Assembly (NCBI GenBank): GCA_001899585.1 | Contig: MKWE01000056.1 | Span: 1 to 64,000, forward strand | DNA length: 64,000 nucleotides | Direction: 5' to 3' | From: Rhodospirillales bacterium 70-18 | GTDB lineage: Bacteria; Pseudomonadota; Alphaproteobacteria; Acetobacterales; Acetobacteraceae | Part shown: positions 57,828 through 64,000 of the stretch, piece by piece | Layout: the number at the start of each line of letters is the position of its first letter | Position numbering within the stretch: position 1 is the first letter of the stretch | The notes under the pieces: generated by a model | The model's database searches: none | What the model was told of the DNA's origin: nothing | What the model saw: only the letters and a program-made list of their open reading frames with translations | Translations under genes and position numbers: made by a program

Positions 57828-57976
57828 AAGGAAGGAAGTTGTTCTTTTTTGGAAAAAAAGAACCAAAAAACTTCCATTCGTTTGACGTGTGCGCCGGCCC
57901 GCAAGCCGAGGGAAATCCAGCAAAAGGACAACGAATAAAGTTTTTTTGCTTCTTTTTGTTCACAAAAAGAAGACCT
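57828..57976. repeat. AT-rich palindromic element, copy 2 (inverted)
   Basis: Inverted relative to copy 1. From the left come an imperfect hairpin GTTCTTTTTTGG/AAAAAAAGAACC (57840-57864), then a GC-rich centre, then AAAGTTTTTTTGCTTC and the hairpin CTTCTTTTTGT-TC-ACAAAAAGAAG (57949-57972). The last 40 bases are an almost perfect inverted copy of 51752-51791. It lies between the DUF1028 and pyruvate kinase genes, both minus strand. Confidence 0.8.
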
Positions 57977-57979
57977 GCC

Positions 57980-59413
57980 TCACTTCACATGTGCCACCCG
58001 CAAAGCGTTCGTGGTGCCGGCCTGCCCGAACGGCACCCCCGCGATCACCACGATCTCGCTGCCATGCGGCGCCAGCCCTTCGGCCTGTGCCGTGCGGGTG
58101 GCGCGCTGCACCGTCTCGCTCATCGAATGCACGTCCGGCGTGGTCACCGCATGCACGCCCCACACCACGGCCATGCGCCGCGCCGTCTGCACGAACGGGG
58201 TCAGGCTGAGGATCGGCGCTTCCGGCCGCTCGCGCGCGGCGCGCAGCGCGGTGCTGCCCGAGGCGGTGAAGGCGCAGATGGTGCTGGCGCCGATGGTGTG
58301 CGCCACCTGCCGCGCGGCGGCCGCGATGGCATCGGCGGCGGAGTGCTCGGGCGGCGGGCGCGACGCCTCGATGATGCTGCGCCAGCCGTCATCCTGCTCC
58401 ACGCGGGCGATGATGCGGTCCATGATGTTGACCGACTCGTACGGATACTGCCCGGCGGCGGTCTCGGCCGAGAGCATCACCGCGTCCGCGCCGTCGAACA
58501 CCGCGGTCGCCACGTCCGAGGCCTCGGCGCGGGTGGGGGCGGGGGCGCTGATCATGCTTTCCAGCATCTGGGTGGCGACGACGACCGGGCGGCCGAGCGC
58601 GCGGGCGGCACGCACGATGCGCTTCTGCGCCAGCGGCACCTCCTCGGGCGGCAGTTCCACGCCCAGGTCGCCGCGCGCCACCATCACCGCATCGGAGAGG
58701 GCGAGGATGGCATCCAGGTTCTCCAGCGCCTGCGGCTTCTCCATCTTGGTCATGATCCAGGCACGGCCGGCGGCGATGTCGCGCGCCTCGGCCACGTCCT
58801 CGGCGCGCTGCACGAAGGACAGGCCGATATAGTCCACGCCATGTTCCAGCGCGAAGGCCAGGTCCTCGCGGTCTTTCACCGTCAGCGCCGGGATCGGCAG
58901 CACCATGTCGGGCACGTTCACGCCCTTGCGGTCCGACAGCGGGCCGCCGACCATCACCTCGGTCTCCAGATGGTCTTCGCGCACGCGGGTCACGCGCAGG
59001 CGCAGCTTGCCGTCGTCCAGCAGCAGCGAGGTGCCGATGGAGGCGGCCCGGATGATCTCCGGATGCGGCAGGTTCACCCGCGTCACGTCGCCCGGGGTGG
59101 GGTTGAGGTCGAGCGTGAAGTGGCTGCCGGTCTGCAACTGCACCCGCCCGCCGCCGAACCGGCCGACCCGCAGCTTCGGCCCCTGCACGTCGGCCAGGAT
59201 GCCGATCGGCCGGTCGAACCGGGTTTCCAGGTCGCGGATGATGGCGATGCGGGCGGCGTGGTCGTCATGCGTGCCGTGGCTGAAATTGAGCCGGAATACG
59301 TCCGCGCCGGCGCGGAACAGCAGCGCCAGCACCTCGGGGGTGGAACTGGCCGGCCCGATCGTGGCGATGATCTTGGTGCGGCGGCGGCGGCGGATTTTTT
59401 CGCGTTGGGCCAT
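57980..59413 (-). CDS. pyk: pyruvate kinase
   Basis: A 477-residue pyruvate kinase, making pyruvate and ATP from phosphoenolpyruvate. Conserved blocks are RRTKIIATIGPASSTPEVLA, AGADVFRLNFSHGTHDDHAA, DVQGPKLRVG, the active-site lysine in IMTKMEKPQALENLDAIL, and VARGDLGVELPPEEVPLAQK and MLSAETAAGQYPYESV; the C-terminal domain closes with GTTNALRVAHVK. It is preceded by glycerate kinase 10 bases upstream on the same strand. That order would feed glycerate into 2-phosphoglycerate, phosphoenolpyruvate and pyruvate. Confidence 0.96.
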   Translation of the reverse strand: MAQREKIRRRRRTKIIATIGPASSTPEVLALLFRAGADVFRLNFSHGTHDDHAARIAIIRDLETRFDRPIGILADVQGPKLRVGRFGGGRVQLQTGSHFTLDLNPTPGDVTRVNLPHPEIIRAASIGTSLLLDDGKLRLRVTRVREDHLETEVMVGGPLSDRKGVNVPDMVLPIPALTVKDREDLAFALEHGVDYIGLSFVQRAEDVAEARDIAAGRAWIMTKMEKPQALENLDAILALSDAVMVARGDLGVELPPEEVPLAQKRIVRAARALGRPVVVATQMLESMISAPAPTRAEASDVATAVFDGADAVMLSAETAAGQYPYESVNIMDRIIARVEQDDGWRSIIEASRPPPEHSAADAIAAAARQVAHTIGASTICAFTASGSTALRAARERPEAPILSLTPFVQTARRMAVVWGVHAVTTPDVHSMSETVQRATRTAQAEGLAPHGSEIVVIAGVPFGQAGTTNALRVAHVK

Positions 59414-59423
59414 CGGGTCTCCT

Positions 59424-60707
59424 TCAGGCGACGAGGATCGCGCGGATATCGTTGACGTTGGTGAGCGTCGGGCCAGTGCGGATCAGGTCGCCGATCGCGT
59501 CGAACAGGCCATAGCTGTCATGGGCCGCCAGCACCGTGCGCGGGTCCAGCGCGGCCGCGCGGGCGCGGGCGAGGGTGTCGGGGGTGACCAGCGCGCCCGC
59601 CGCGTCCTCGGTGCCGTCGATGCCGTCGGTGTCGCCGGCCACCGCCCAGATGCCGGCCTCGCCTTGCAGCGCGACCGCCAGGCCGAGCAGGAACTCGGTG
59701 TTGCGCCCGCCCCGCCCGGCGCCGCCGTGGCCGATGCTCACCGTGGTCTCGCCGCCCGACAGCAGCAGCGCGGGGGCGGGCAGCGGCAGGCCGTGGGTGC
59801 GGATAGAGCGGGCGATGCCGGCCATCACCGTGCCCATCTCCCGGCTTTCCCCCTCCAGCGCGTCGCCGAGCACCAGCGGCGCAAGGCCCATGCCGCGCGC
59901 GGCCTCGGCGGCGGCGGCCAGCGCCAGGGCGGGGGTGGCGATGAGCTGGAAGCTGGCGTTCGGCAGGCTGCCGGGCTTGGGCGTCTCGTCGCCATCCTGG
60001 GCCAGCCGCGCCGCGACGGCGGGCGAGGGATCGATCCCATAGCGCGCGACCAGCGCCCGGGCGGTGGCGAACGTAGTGGGGTCGGGCACCGTGGGGCCGG
60101 AGGCGATCACCGCCGGGTCGTCGCCCGGCACGTCGCTGATCGCCAGCGTCACCACCCGGGCGGGCGCCGCGGCGGCGGCCAGCCGGCCGCCCTTGATGCC
60201 GGAGAGGTGCTTGCGCACCGCGTTCATCTCGGAAATCGTCGCCCCGGAGGCCAGCAGCGCCCGGTTCACCGCCTGTTTGTCGGCGAGCGTCAGGCCCGCC
60301 GCCGGCAGCGCCATCAGCGCCGAGCCGCCGCCGGAGATCAGCGCGATCACCAGGTCGTCCGGCCCCAGGCCCTGCACGGTCTGCAGCATGCGCCGCGCCG
60401 CGGCCTCGCTGTTGGCGTCCGGCACCGGGTGGGCGGATTCCATCACCTCGATCCGCCGTGTCGGCACCGCATGGCCGTAGCGGGTCACCACCAGGCCGGA
60501 GAGCGCCACGTCCGGCCAGGCCTCCTCCAGTGCTGCGGCCATCACGGCGGCAGACTTGCCGGCCCCGACCACGACGCAGCGCCCGCCGGGGGCGGAGGGC
60601 TTGGCCGGCAGGTGGCGGGCCAGCATCACGCGCGGATCGGCGGCGGCAACCGTGGCGTCGAATATCCGTCGCAGGGCCGCCCTGGCGCGCGCGTCGTCCC
60701 ACTGCAT
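59424..60707 (-). CDS. gckA: glycerate 2-kinase (DUF4147/MOFRL, GckA/TtuD type)
   Basis: A 427-residue glycerate kinase forming 2-phosphoglycerate. The N-terminal DUF4147 part has VVVGAGKSAAVMAAALEEAW, ESAHPVPDANSEAAARRML and LISGGGSALMALPAAGLTL; the C-terminal MOFRL part has LLLSGGETTVSIGHGGAGRG-G-RNTEF and GIWAVAGDTDGIDGTEDAAG. I start at the ATG at 60707 with GGGGGAA upstream; a longer frame to 60983 is spurious. It forms an operon with pyruvate kinase, a pairing used in glycolate/glyoxylate and tartrate breakdown. Confidence 0.93.
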   Translation of the reverse strand: MQWDDARARAALRRIFDATVAAADPRVMLARHLPAKPSAPGGRCVVVGAGKSAAVMAAALEEAWPDVALSGLVVTRYGHAVPTRRIEVMESAHPVPDANSEAAARRMLQTVQGLGPDDLVIALISGGGSALMALPAAGLTLADKQAVNRALLASGATISEMNAVRKHLSGIKGGRLAAAAAPARVVTLAISDVPGDDPAVIASGPTVPDPTTFATARALVARYGIDPSPAVAARLAQDGDETPKPGSLPNASFQLIATPALALAAAAEAARGMGLAPLVLGDALEGESREMGTVMAGIARSIRTHGLPLPAPALLLSGGETTVSIGHGGAGRGGRNTEFLLGLAVALQGEAGIWAVAGDTDGIDGTEDAAGALVTPDTLARARAAALDPRTVLAAHDSYGLFDAIGDLIRTGPTLTNVNDIRAILVA

Positions 60708-60792
60708 GCTGGTTCCCCCGATCCGTTGGCGCCAGTATGGCGAAGCCGCGTCCGCGACGCCATGTTGGACCTGTGAACAGGAGGCAACCCCG

Positions 60793-61104
60793 ATGCCCAT
60801 ACCCGAGATCGACGACAAGACCCGCACCGAGTTGGAAGCCGCGGCCTTCCGCCGCCTGGTGGCGCATCTGCGCGAACGCACCGACGTGCAGAACATCGAC
60901 ATGATGAACCTGGCCGGCTTCTGCCGGAACTGCCTGTCGCGCTGGTATCGCGAGGCCGCCGCCGAGCAGGGCATGACGCTCACCGACCCGGACGCCCGCG
61001 AGATCGTCTACGGCATGCCCTACAAGGAGTGGCAGGCGAAATACCAGAAGGAGGCCAGCGCCGACCAGAAGGCCGCCTTCGCCAAGGCCAACCCCGGACA
61101 CTGA
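60793..61104 (+). CDS. DUF1244 family protein
   Basis: A 103-residue protein matching the conserved alphaproteobacterial DUF1244 family: FRRLVAHLRERTDVQNIDMM, NLAGFCRNCLSRWYREAA and REIVYGMPYKEWQAKYQKEA. The ATG at 60793 has AGGAGG 8 bases upstream. It is divergent from the glycerate kinase gene and 84 bases before gapR. The function is unknown; the two close cysteines (FCRNC) might bind metal. Confidence 0.88.
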   Translation: MPIPEIDDKTRTELEAAAFRRLVAHLRERTDVQNIDMMNLAGFCRNCLSRWYREAAAEQGMTLTDPDAREIVYGMPYKEWQAKYQKEASADQKAAFAKANPGH

Positions 61105-61188
61105 CCGCGACCATTGACCGCGACCATTGACCCGGACGGGGCGACAGGACTAAAGCCCGCCCCCCTACCGCCTGCCCAGGAGAGCCGC

Positions 61189-61461
61189 ATGGCCGACGCC
61201 GCCGAGAAAGTCGAAGAGAGCGCCCAGTGGGGCAACATCGCCGCCGACCGGCTGCGCAGCCTGATCGAGCGCATCGAGCGGCTGGAGGAAGAGAAAAAGG
61301 CGTTGTCCAGCGATATCAAGGACATCTTCGCCGAAGCCAAAAGCGCCGGGTTCGACGTGAAGGTGATCCGCCAGCTCATCCGCATCCGCAAGCAGGAGCC
61401 GGCCGAGGTGGAGGAGCAGGAGACCCTGCTGGATGTCTACCGCCGCGCGCTGGGAATGTAG
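61189..61461 (+). CDS. gapR: GapR, DUF2312 nucleoid-associated protein
   Basis: A 90-residue GapR (DUF2312) protein. In Caulobacter GapR clamps overtwisted DNA and aids replication and chromosome organisation. The sequence is almost entirely helical: IAADRLRSLIERIERLEEEK-KAL, IKDIFAEAKSAGFDVKVIRQ and IRIRKQEPAEVEEQETLLDV. I use the ATG at 61189; the frame opens earlier at 61114 without homology. A 13-base unit (CGCGACCATTGAC) is duplicated upstream near 61106. Confidence 0.92.
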   Translation: MADAAEKVEESAQWGNIAADRLRSLIERIERLEEEKKALSSDIKDIFAEAKSAGFDVKVIRQLIRIRKQEPAEVEEQETLLDVYRRALGM

Positions 61462-61506
61462 CGTGCCCGGTTGCGGCCGGGCCGGGGCGGGGCATATATC
61501 CCCGCC

Positions 61507-62454
61507 ATGACCGACACCGCGCCGCGACCCGCCATCCGCTCCCGCCGTCGCTATTACGCCACGCTGGCCGGACTGGGGGTGGCGATGGTGGTGATGTTCA
61601 CCCTGGTCTCCTACTCCGTCACCCTCTACCGCATGTTCTGCGAGGCCACCGGCTCCGGCGGCTACACCCAGCGCGCCGACAGCACCGGCGGCGAGGCGCT
61701 GGGCCGCGAGATCACCGTCGCCTTCAACACCGATGTCGCCCCCGACCTGCCCTGGCGCTTCGTGCCGGTGCAGCGCCAGGTGAAGCTGCGCCTCGGGCAG
61801 GAGACGGTGGTGTTCTTCCGCGCCGAGAACCTTTCGGACCACGACCTCGTCGGCCATGCCACCTTCAACGTCACGCCCGAGCGCGTCGGCATCTACTTCA
61901 AAAAAATCGAGTGCTTCTGCTTCACCGAGGAACGGCTCGGCGCGCACCAAAGCGTCGAGATGCCGGTGGATTTCTTCGTCGACTCGCGCATGGGCCAGGA
62001 TCGCGAGGACACCGACGTGCACACCGTCACCCTGTCCTACACCTTCTTCAACTCGAAGAACCCGGACGGCGCCACCGACATGGCCCGCTTCGACAACCGC
62101 CCGCCCGACGCGGTGGCCGGCGAGAAGGTGTTCGCCACCGTCTGCGCCGCCTGCCACGGGCTGGACGCGGCCAAGGAGGGCCCGCCGCTGCGCACCGTGT
62201 TCGGTCGCCGCGCCGGCAGCGCGCCGGGCTACCCGTATTCCGCCGCGCTGAAGGCCTCCGGGCTGACCTGGAACGCGGCCAGTCTGCAACGCTGGCTCGC
62301 CTCGCCGCAGGCCGCCGTGCCGGGTGCGCAGATGCCCTATCACCTCGACGACGCGGTGCGCCGCGGCGACATCATCGCCTACCTGAAGTCCCTGGCGCCG
62401 GACGCCCATGCCGAGGCTTCGCCGGCGACCGGAAAGCCGCCCGCCAAGCTGTAG
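61507..62454 (+). CDS. ctaG: Cox11/CtaG copper chaperone fused to cytochrome c
   Basis: A 315-residue fusion. The N-terminal 190 residues are a Cox11 (CtaG) assembly protein that delivers copper to the CuB site of cytochrome oxidase: one membrane helix (about 25-47), the motif PWRFVPVQRQVKLRLGQETV and the copper cysteines C136 and C138 in IECFCFTEERL. A class I cytochrome c domain is then attached, with the haem motif C213-A-A-C216-H217 and axial methionine M276 in PGAQMPYHLDD. Cox11 normally ends without a haem domain. The start at 61507 gives a short cytoplasmic tail. No other oxidase genes are nearby. Confidence 0.9.
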   Translation: MTDTAPRPAIRSRRRYYATLAGLGVAMVVMFTLVSYSVTLYRMFCEATGSGGYTQRADSTGGEALGREITVAFNTDVAPDLPWRFVPVQRQVKLRLGQETVVFFRAENLSDHDLVGHATFNVTPERVGIYFKKIECFCFTEERLGAHQSVEMPVDFFVDSRMGQDREDTDVHTVTLSYTFFNSKNPDGATDMARFDNRPPDAVAGEKVFATVCAACHGLDAAKEGPPLRTVFGRRAGSAPGYPYSAALKASGLTWNAASLQRWLASPQAAVPGAQMPYHLDDAVRRGDIIAYLKSLAPDAHAEASPATGKPPAKL

Positions 62455-62506
62455 GGCGCCGCCGCGCCGGAGCAGGCAGACGCGGCGGCGCCGTCGCCAC
62501 TCCCGC

Positions 62507-63235
62507 CTAGCGCTGGGCCGCCACCAGCAGGAACATCGGCCGGTCCCGCTCCACCGCCAGCGCTGGCCGGGCGGCGATCTGCGCGTCGGTCGGGCGCCAT
62601 TCCTCCACATGCGTGAGGGTGAAGCCGCAGGCCAGCAGCAGGTTCAGCGTGGTGCCGATGGTGCGGTGCTGCTTCACCACCCCCTTGGCCAGCCAGTCGG
62701 TGCTGCGCGGGCCTTCCTCCAGGTAGCGGTCGATCGGCCACACTCGCCGCCCCTCGGCATCCGCCACGAAGCCGGGCCGCGACGGCGCCATGTAGATCGG
62801 GTGCTCCATCGAGAACACCAGCCGCCCGCCCGGCACCAGGGCGGCATGGATGCGCCGCAGCAGCCGCTCGAACGCCACGATGTAGTGGAAGGTCAGCGAG
62901 GAATAGGCCAGGTCGAACGCCGCCTCGGGCAGCGCCACCTCCTCCAGGTTGGCCCGCGCGTAGCGGATCGCCGGGTCCTCGCCGGCCTGCCGCGCCCGCG
63001 CCAGCATGTTCTCTGACACGTCCAGCCCCAGCACCTCGGCCGCCCCCTGGGCACGCGCCCAGCGGCAGAACCAGCCGAAGCCGCAGCCGAGGTCCAGCAC
63101 CCGCCGCCCGGCGAGGCCCGGCAGCATCGCCCGCAGCGCCGGCCACTCGGCCGCCCCGTCCAGCCCCTCCACCGACCGGCCAAGCCTGCTGTAGCCGGCG
63201 AAGAAGGCGTCGTTGTCGTAGATGTTCTGTGTCAT
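62507..63235 (-). CDS. class I SAM-dependent methyltransferase
   Basis: A 242-residue methyltransferase. Motif I is VLDLGCGFGWFCRWARAQGA, then VLGLDVSENMLARAR, IRYARANLEEVALPEAAFDL and LVPGGRLVFSMEHPIYM, typical of small-molecule (UbiE/BioC-like) methyltransferases. The opening motif NIYDNDAFFAGYSRLGRSVE-GL is often seen in this group. I use the ATG at 63235; a GTG three codons earlier is an alternative. The substrate is unknown. Confidence 0.88.
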   Translation of the reverse strand: MTQNIYDNDAFFAGYSRLGRSVEGLDGAAEWPALRAMLPGLAGRRVLDLGCGFGWFCRWARAQGAAEVLGLDVSENMLARARQAGEDPAIRYARANLEEVALPEAAFDLAYSSLTFHYIVAFERLLRRIHAALVPGGRLVFSMEHPIYMAPSRPGFVADAEGRRVWPIDRYLEEGPRSTDWLAKGVVKQHRTIGTTLNLLLACGFTLTHVEEWRPTDAQIAARPALAVERDRPMFLLVAAQR

Positions 63236-63298
63236 GTCATGCACGCTCCGTCAGGGATGAATATCGAACGGACGCGGGCCGTGGCATGGCCATGAAAA

Positions 63299-63323
63299 GG
63301 CCCCGTCCGTTGCCGGCGGGGCC
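63299..63323 (-). terminator. likely Rho-independent terminator on the minus strand
   Basis: Read on the minus strand, GGCCCCG (63323-63317) pairs with CGGGGCC (63305-63299) around an 11-base loop, immediately followed by TTTT. It would end transcripts coming from the acyl-CoA synthetase gene or from a small frame at 63350-63427. Confidence 0.65.
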
Positions 63324-63349
63324 AAGGAGTCGCTAGCGGCGACGCCGGA

Positions 63350-63427
63350 TCAGCGCGCGCAGTTCTCCCACGTCCCACCAAGGGGGATGCGGGCGGGTCT
63401 GGCGACTATGAGGACGATCCTGCACAT
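63350..63427 (-). CDS. possible 25-residue small ORF before the terminator
   Basis: ATG at 63427 to TGA at 63350, encoding a short peptide (MCRIVLIVARPARIPLGGTW, ending ENCAR). It ends 26 bases before the putative terminator. There is no clear ribosome-binding site or known family, so this is only a candidate small protein or leader peptide. The same stretch could simply be the untranslated 3' end of the synthetase transcript. Confidence 0.2.
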   Translation of the reverse strand: MCRIVLIVARPARIPLGGTWENCAR

Positions 63428-63450
63428 GGCCGCAGCCTGCCGCGCCCCCG

Positions 63451-63529
63451 GCCGCCCCGTCAAGTGGCCGATCACGTCAGGTCGCCGCCCCGTCAAGCGG
63501 CCGATCACGTCAAGCCGCCGATCATGTCA
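63451..63529. repeat. short direct repeats after the acyl-CoA synthetase gene
   Basis: A unit of 29 bases (GCCGCCCCGTCAAG, one variable base, GGCCGATCACGTCA) occurs at 63451-63479 and 63484-63512 with one difference, then a partial third copy (GCCGATCATGTCA) runs to 63529, at the synthetase stop codon. Two and a half units are too few for a CRISPR array. Local tandem duplication is the likely cause. Confidence 0.75.
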
Positions 63530-64000
63530 GGCGGCGTGGCCGTCCAGCCGCGCGCCATGCGCCCGCACCACCAGGTGCCGCCGCACCTTCTGGGTCGCGG
63601 TCAGCAGCCCGTTGTCGATGGTGAAGGCCGGCACCACCGCATGGCGGCGGATGCGCTCGGTGACCGCCAGGCGCATGTTCACCGCACTGACGGCCGCGGC
63701 CACGGCGGTTTCGTCGCAGCCCTCCGCGGCCACCACCAGGGCGGACAGCCCGGCCTGCCCCTCGCCGGTCACCACCGCCTGGGCGATCGCCGGCTCGGCC
63801 AGCAGCATCCCCTCGATGCGCGCCGGCGAGATATTCTCCCCGCCCGAGAGCACGATCATGTCCTTCTTGCGGTCGGTGATGCGCAGGTAGCCGTCCGGGT
63901 CCAGCACGCCGATATCGCCGGTGTGCAGCCAGCCGTCGCGGATCACCGCCGCGGTCTCCTCCGGCCGGCCCCAGTAGCCGTCCATCACCAGATCGCCTTG
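63527..64000 (-). CDS. AMP-forming acyl-CoA synthetase, C-terminal part (runs off the window)
   Basis: The visible 157 residues are the C-terminal end of an adenylate-forming acyl-CoA synthetase. The hinge and A8 motif is GDIGVLDPDGYLRITDRKKD-MIVLSGGENISPARIEGMLL, preceded by GYWGRPEETAAVIRDGWLHT. The A10-like lysine region is NGLLTATQKVRRHLVVRAHG. The ISPARIE variant and RKKD resemble long-chain fatty acyl-CoA synthetases (FadD15-like). The start lies beyond 64000. The stop falls on the third copy of the short direct repeats. Confidence 0.88.
   Translation of the reverse strand, partial: QGDLVMDGYWGRPEETAAVIRDGWLHTGDIGVLDPDGYLRITDRKKDMIVLSGGENISPARIEGMLLAEPAIAQAVVTGEGQAGLSALVVAAEGCDETAVAAAVSAVNMRLAVTERIRRHAVVPAFTIDNGLLTATQKVRRHLVVRAHGARLDGHAA

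Noticed and set aside
63451..63529. CRISPR array
   Set aside because: Only two and a half units, spacers of four bases or fewer and no cas genes; it is a local tandem duplication.

Overview
The window is very GC-rich DNA with dense, tightly overlapping genes (many ATGA or GTGA start/stop overlaps). It looks like a chromosome segment from an alphaproteobacterium, most likely of the Rhodospirillales/Acetobacteraceae type. Signs of this are LexA boxes of the GTTC-N7-GTTC kind in front of imuA and recA, an imuA-imuB-dnaE2 mutagenesis cassette, the run flhB-cckA-recA-(deaminase)-...-alaS, a GapR (DUF2312) gene and DUF1244. The family assignment is inference. I see no rRNA or tRNA gene, CRISPR array or intact mobile element. 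Mobile DNA is limited to worn IS3-type and IS5-type transposase remnants.

Layout. 0-6.6 kb: an IS3-type remnant, a thiolase, and a yhiI/rbbA/yhhJ-like ABC export operon. 7-11 kb: a DUF2325 gene divergent from an aldehyde dehydrogenase, with a ModE-like Mo-box between them, then a second aldehyde dehydrogenase that is broken in three ways. 11-17.4 kb: trmO, an IS5-type remnant and the SOS mutasome imuA-imuB-dnaE2 (minus strand). 17.5-21.2 kb: a phosphonate/phosphite-type ABC transporter phnC-D-E-E (minus); a 15-bp hairpin covers the phnC ribosome-binding site. 21.3-26.3 kb: an esterase, then a Pat-like acyl-CoA-synthetase/GNAT protein, TenA and a fumarylacetoacetase-family hydrolase in one overlapping operon. 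26.3-31.1 kb: flagellar basal body and export genes (fliP, fliO and a small protein on minus; flgB, flgC, fliE, fliQ, fliR, flhB on plus). 31.1-34.7 kb: a CckA-like hybrid kinase without membrane segments, recA behind two SOS boxes, and a cytidine-deaminase-like gene with no normal start codon.

34.8-44.5 kb: a hydratase, a glycosyltransferase, an amidase plus CaiB-like CoA-transferase pair, a YjbR protein, alaS and an unrecognised small-protein/membrane-protein pair. 44.5-57.8 kb: a large hydrolase, MFS transporter, ArgE-like deacetylase, aminotransferase, a complete Dpp/Opp-type transporter, a second solute-binding protein and a DUF1028 protein. Together these suggest scavenging of peptides or acylated amino acids (inference). 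Two inverted copies of an AT-rich palindromic repeat occur at 51.8 and 57.9 kb. 58-61 kb: pyruvate kinase and glycerate 2-kinase form an operon leading from glycerate to pyruvate. 60.8-64 kb: DUF1244, GapR, a Cox11-cytochrome c fusion, a methyltransferase and the 3' end of an acyl-CoA synthetase that runs off the window.

No single obviously new defence or biosynthetic system is present. The most promising undescribed items are the Mo-box-controlled DUF2325 gene, the Cox11-cytochrome c fusion, the phnC hairpin, the inverted palindromic elements and the deaminase without a standard start.
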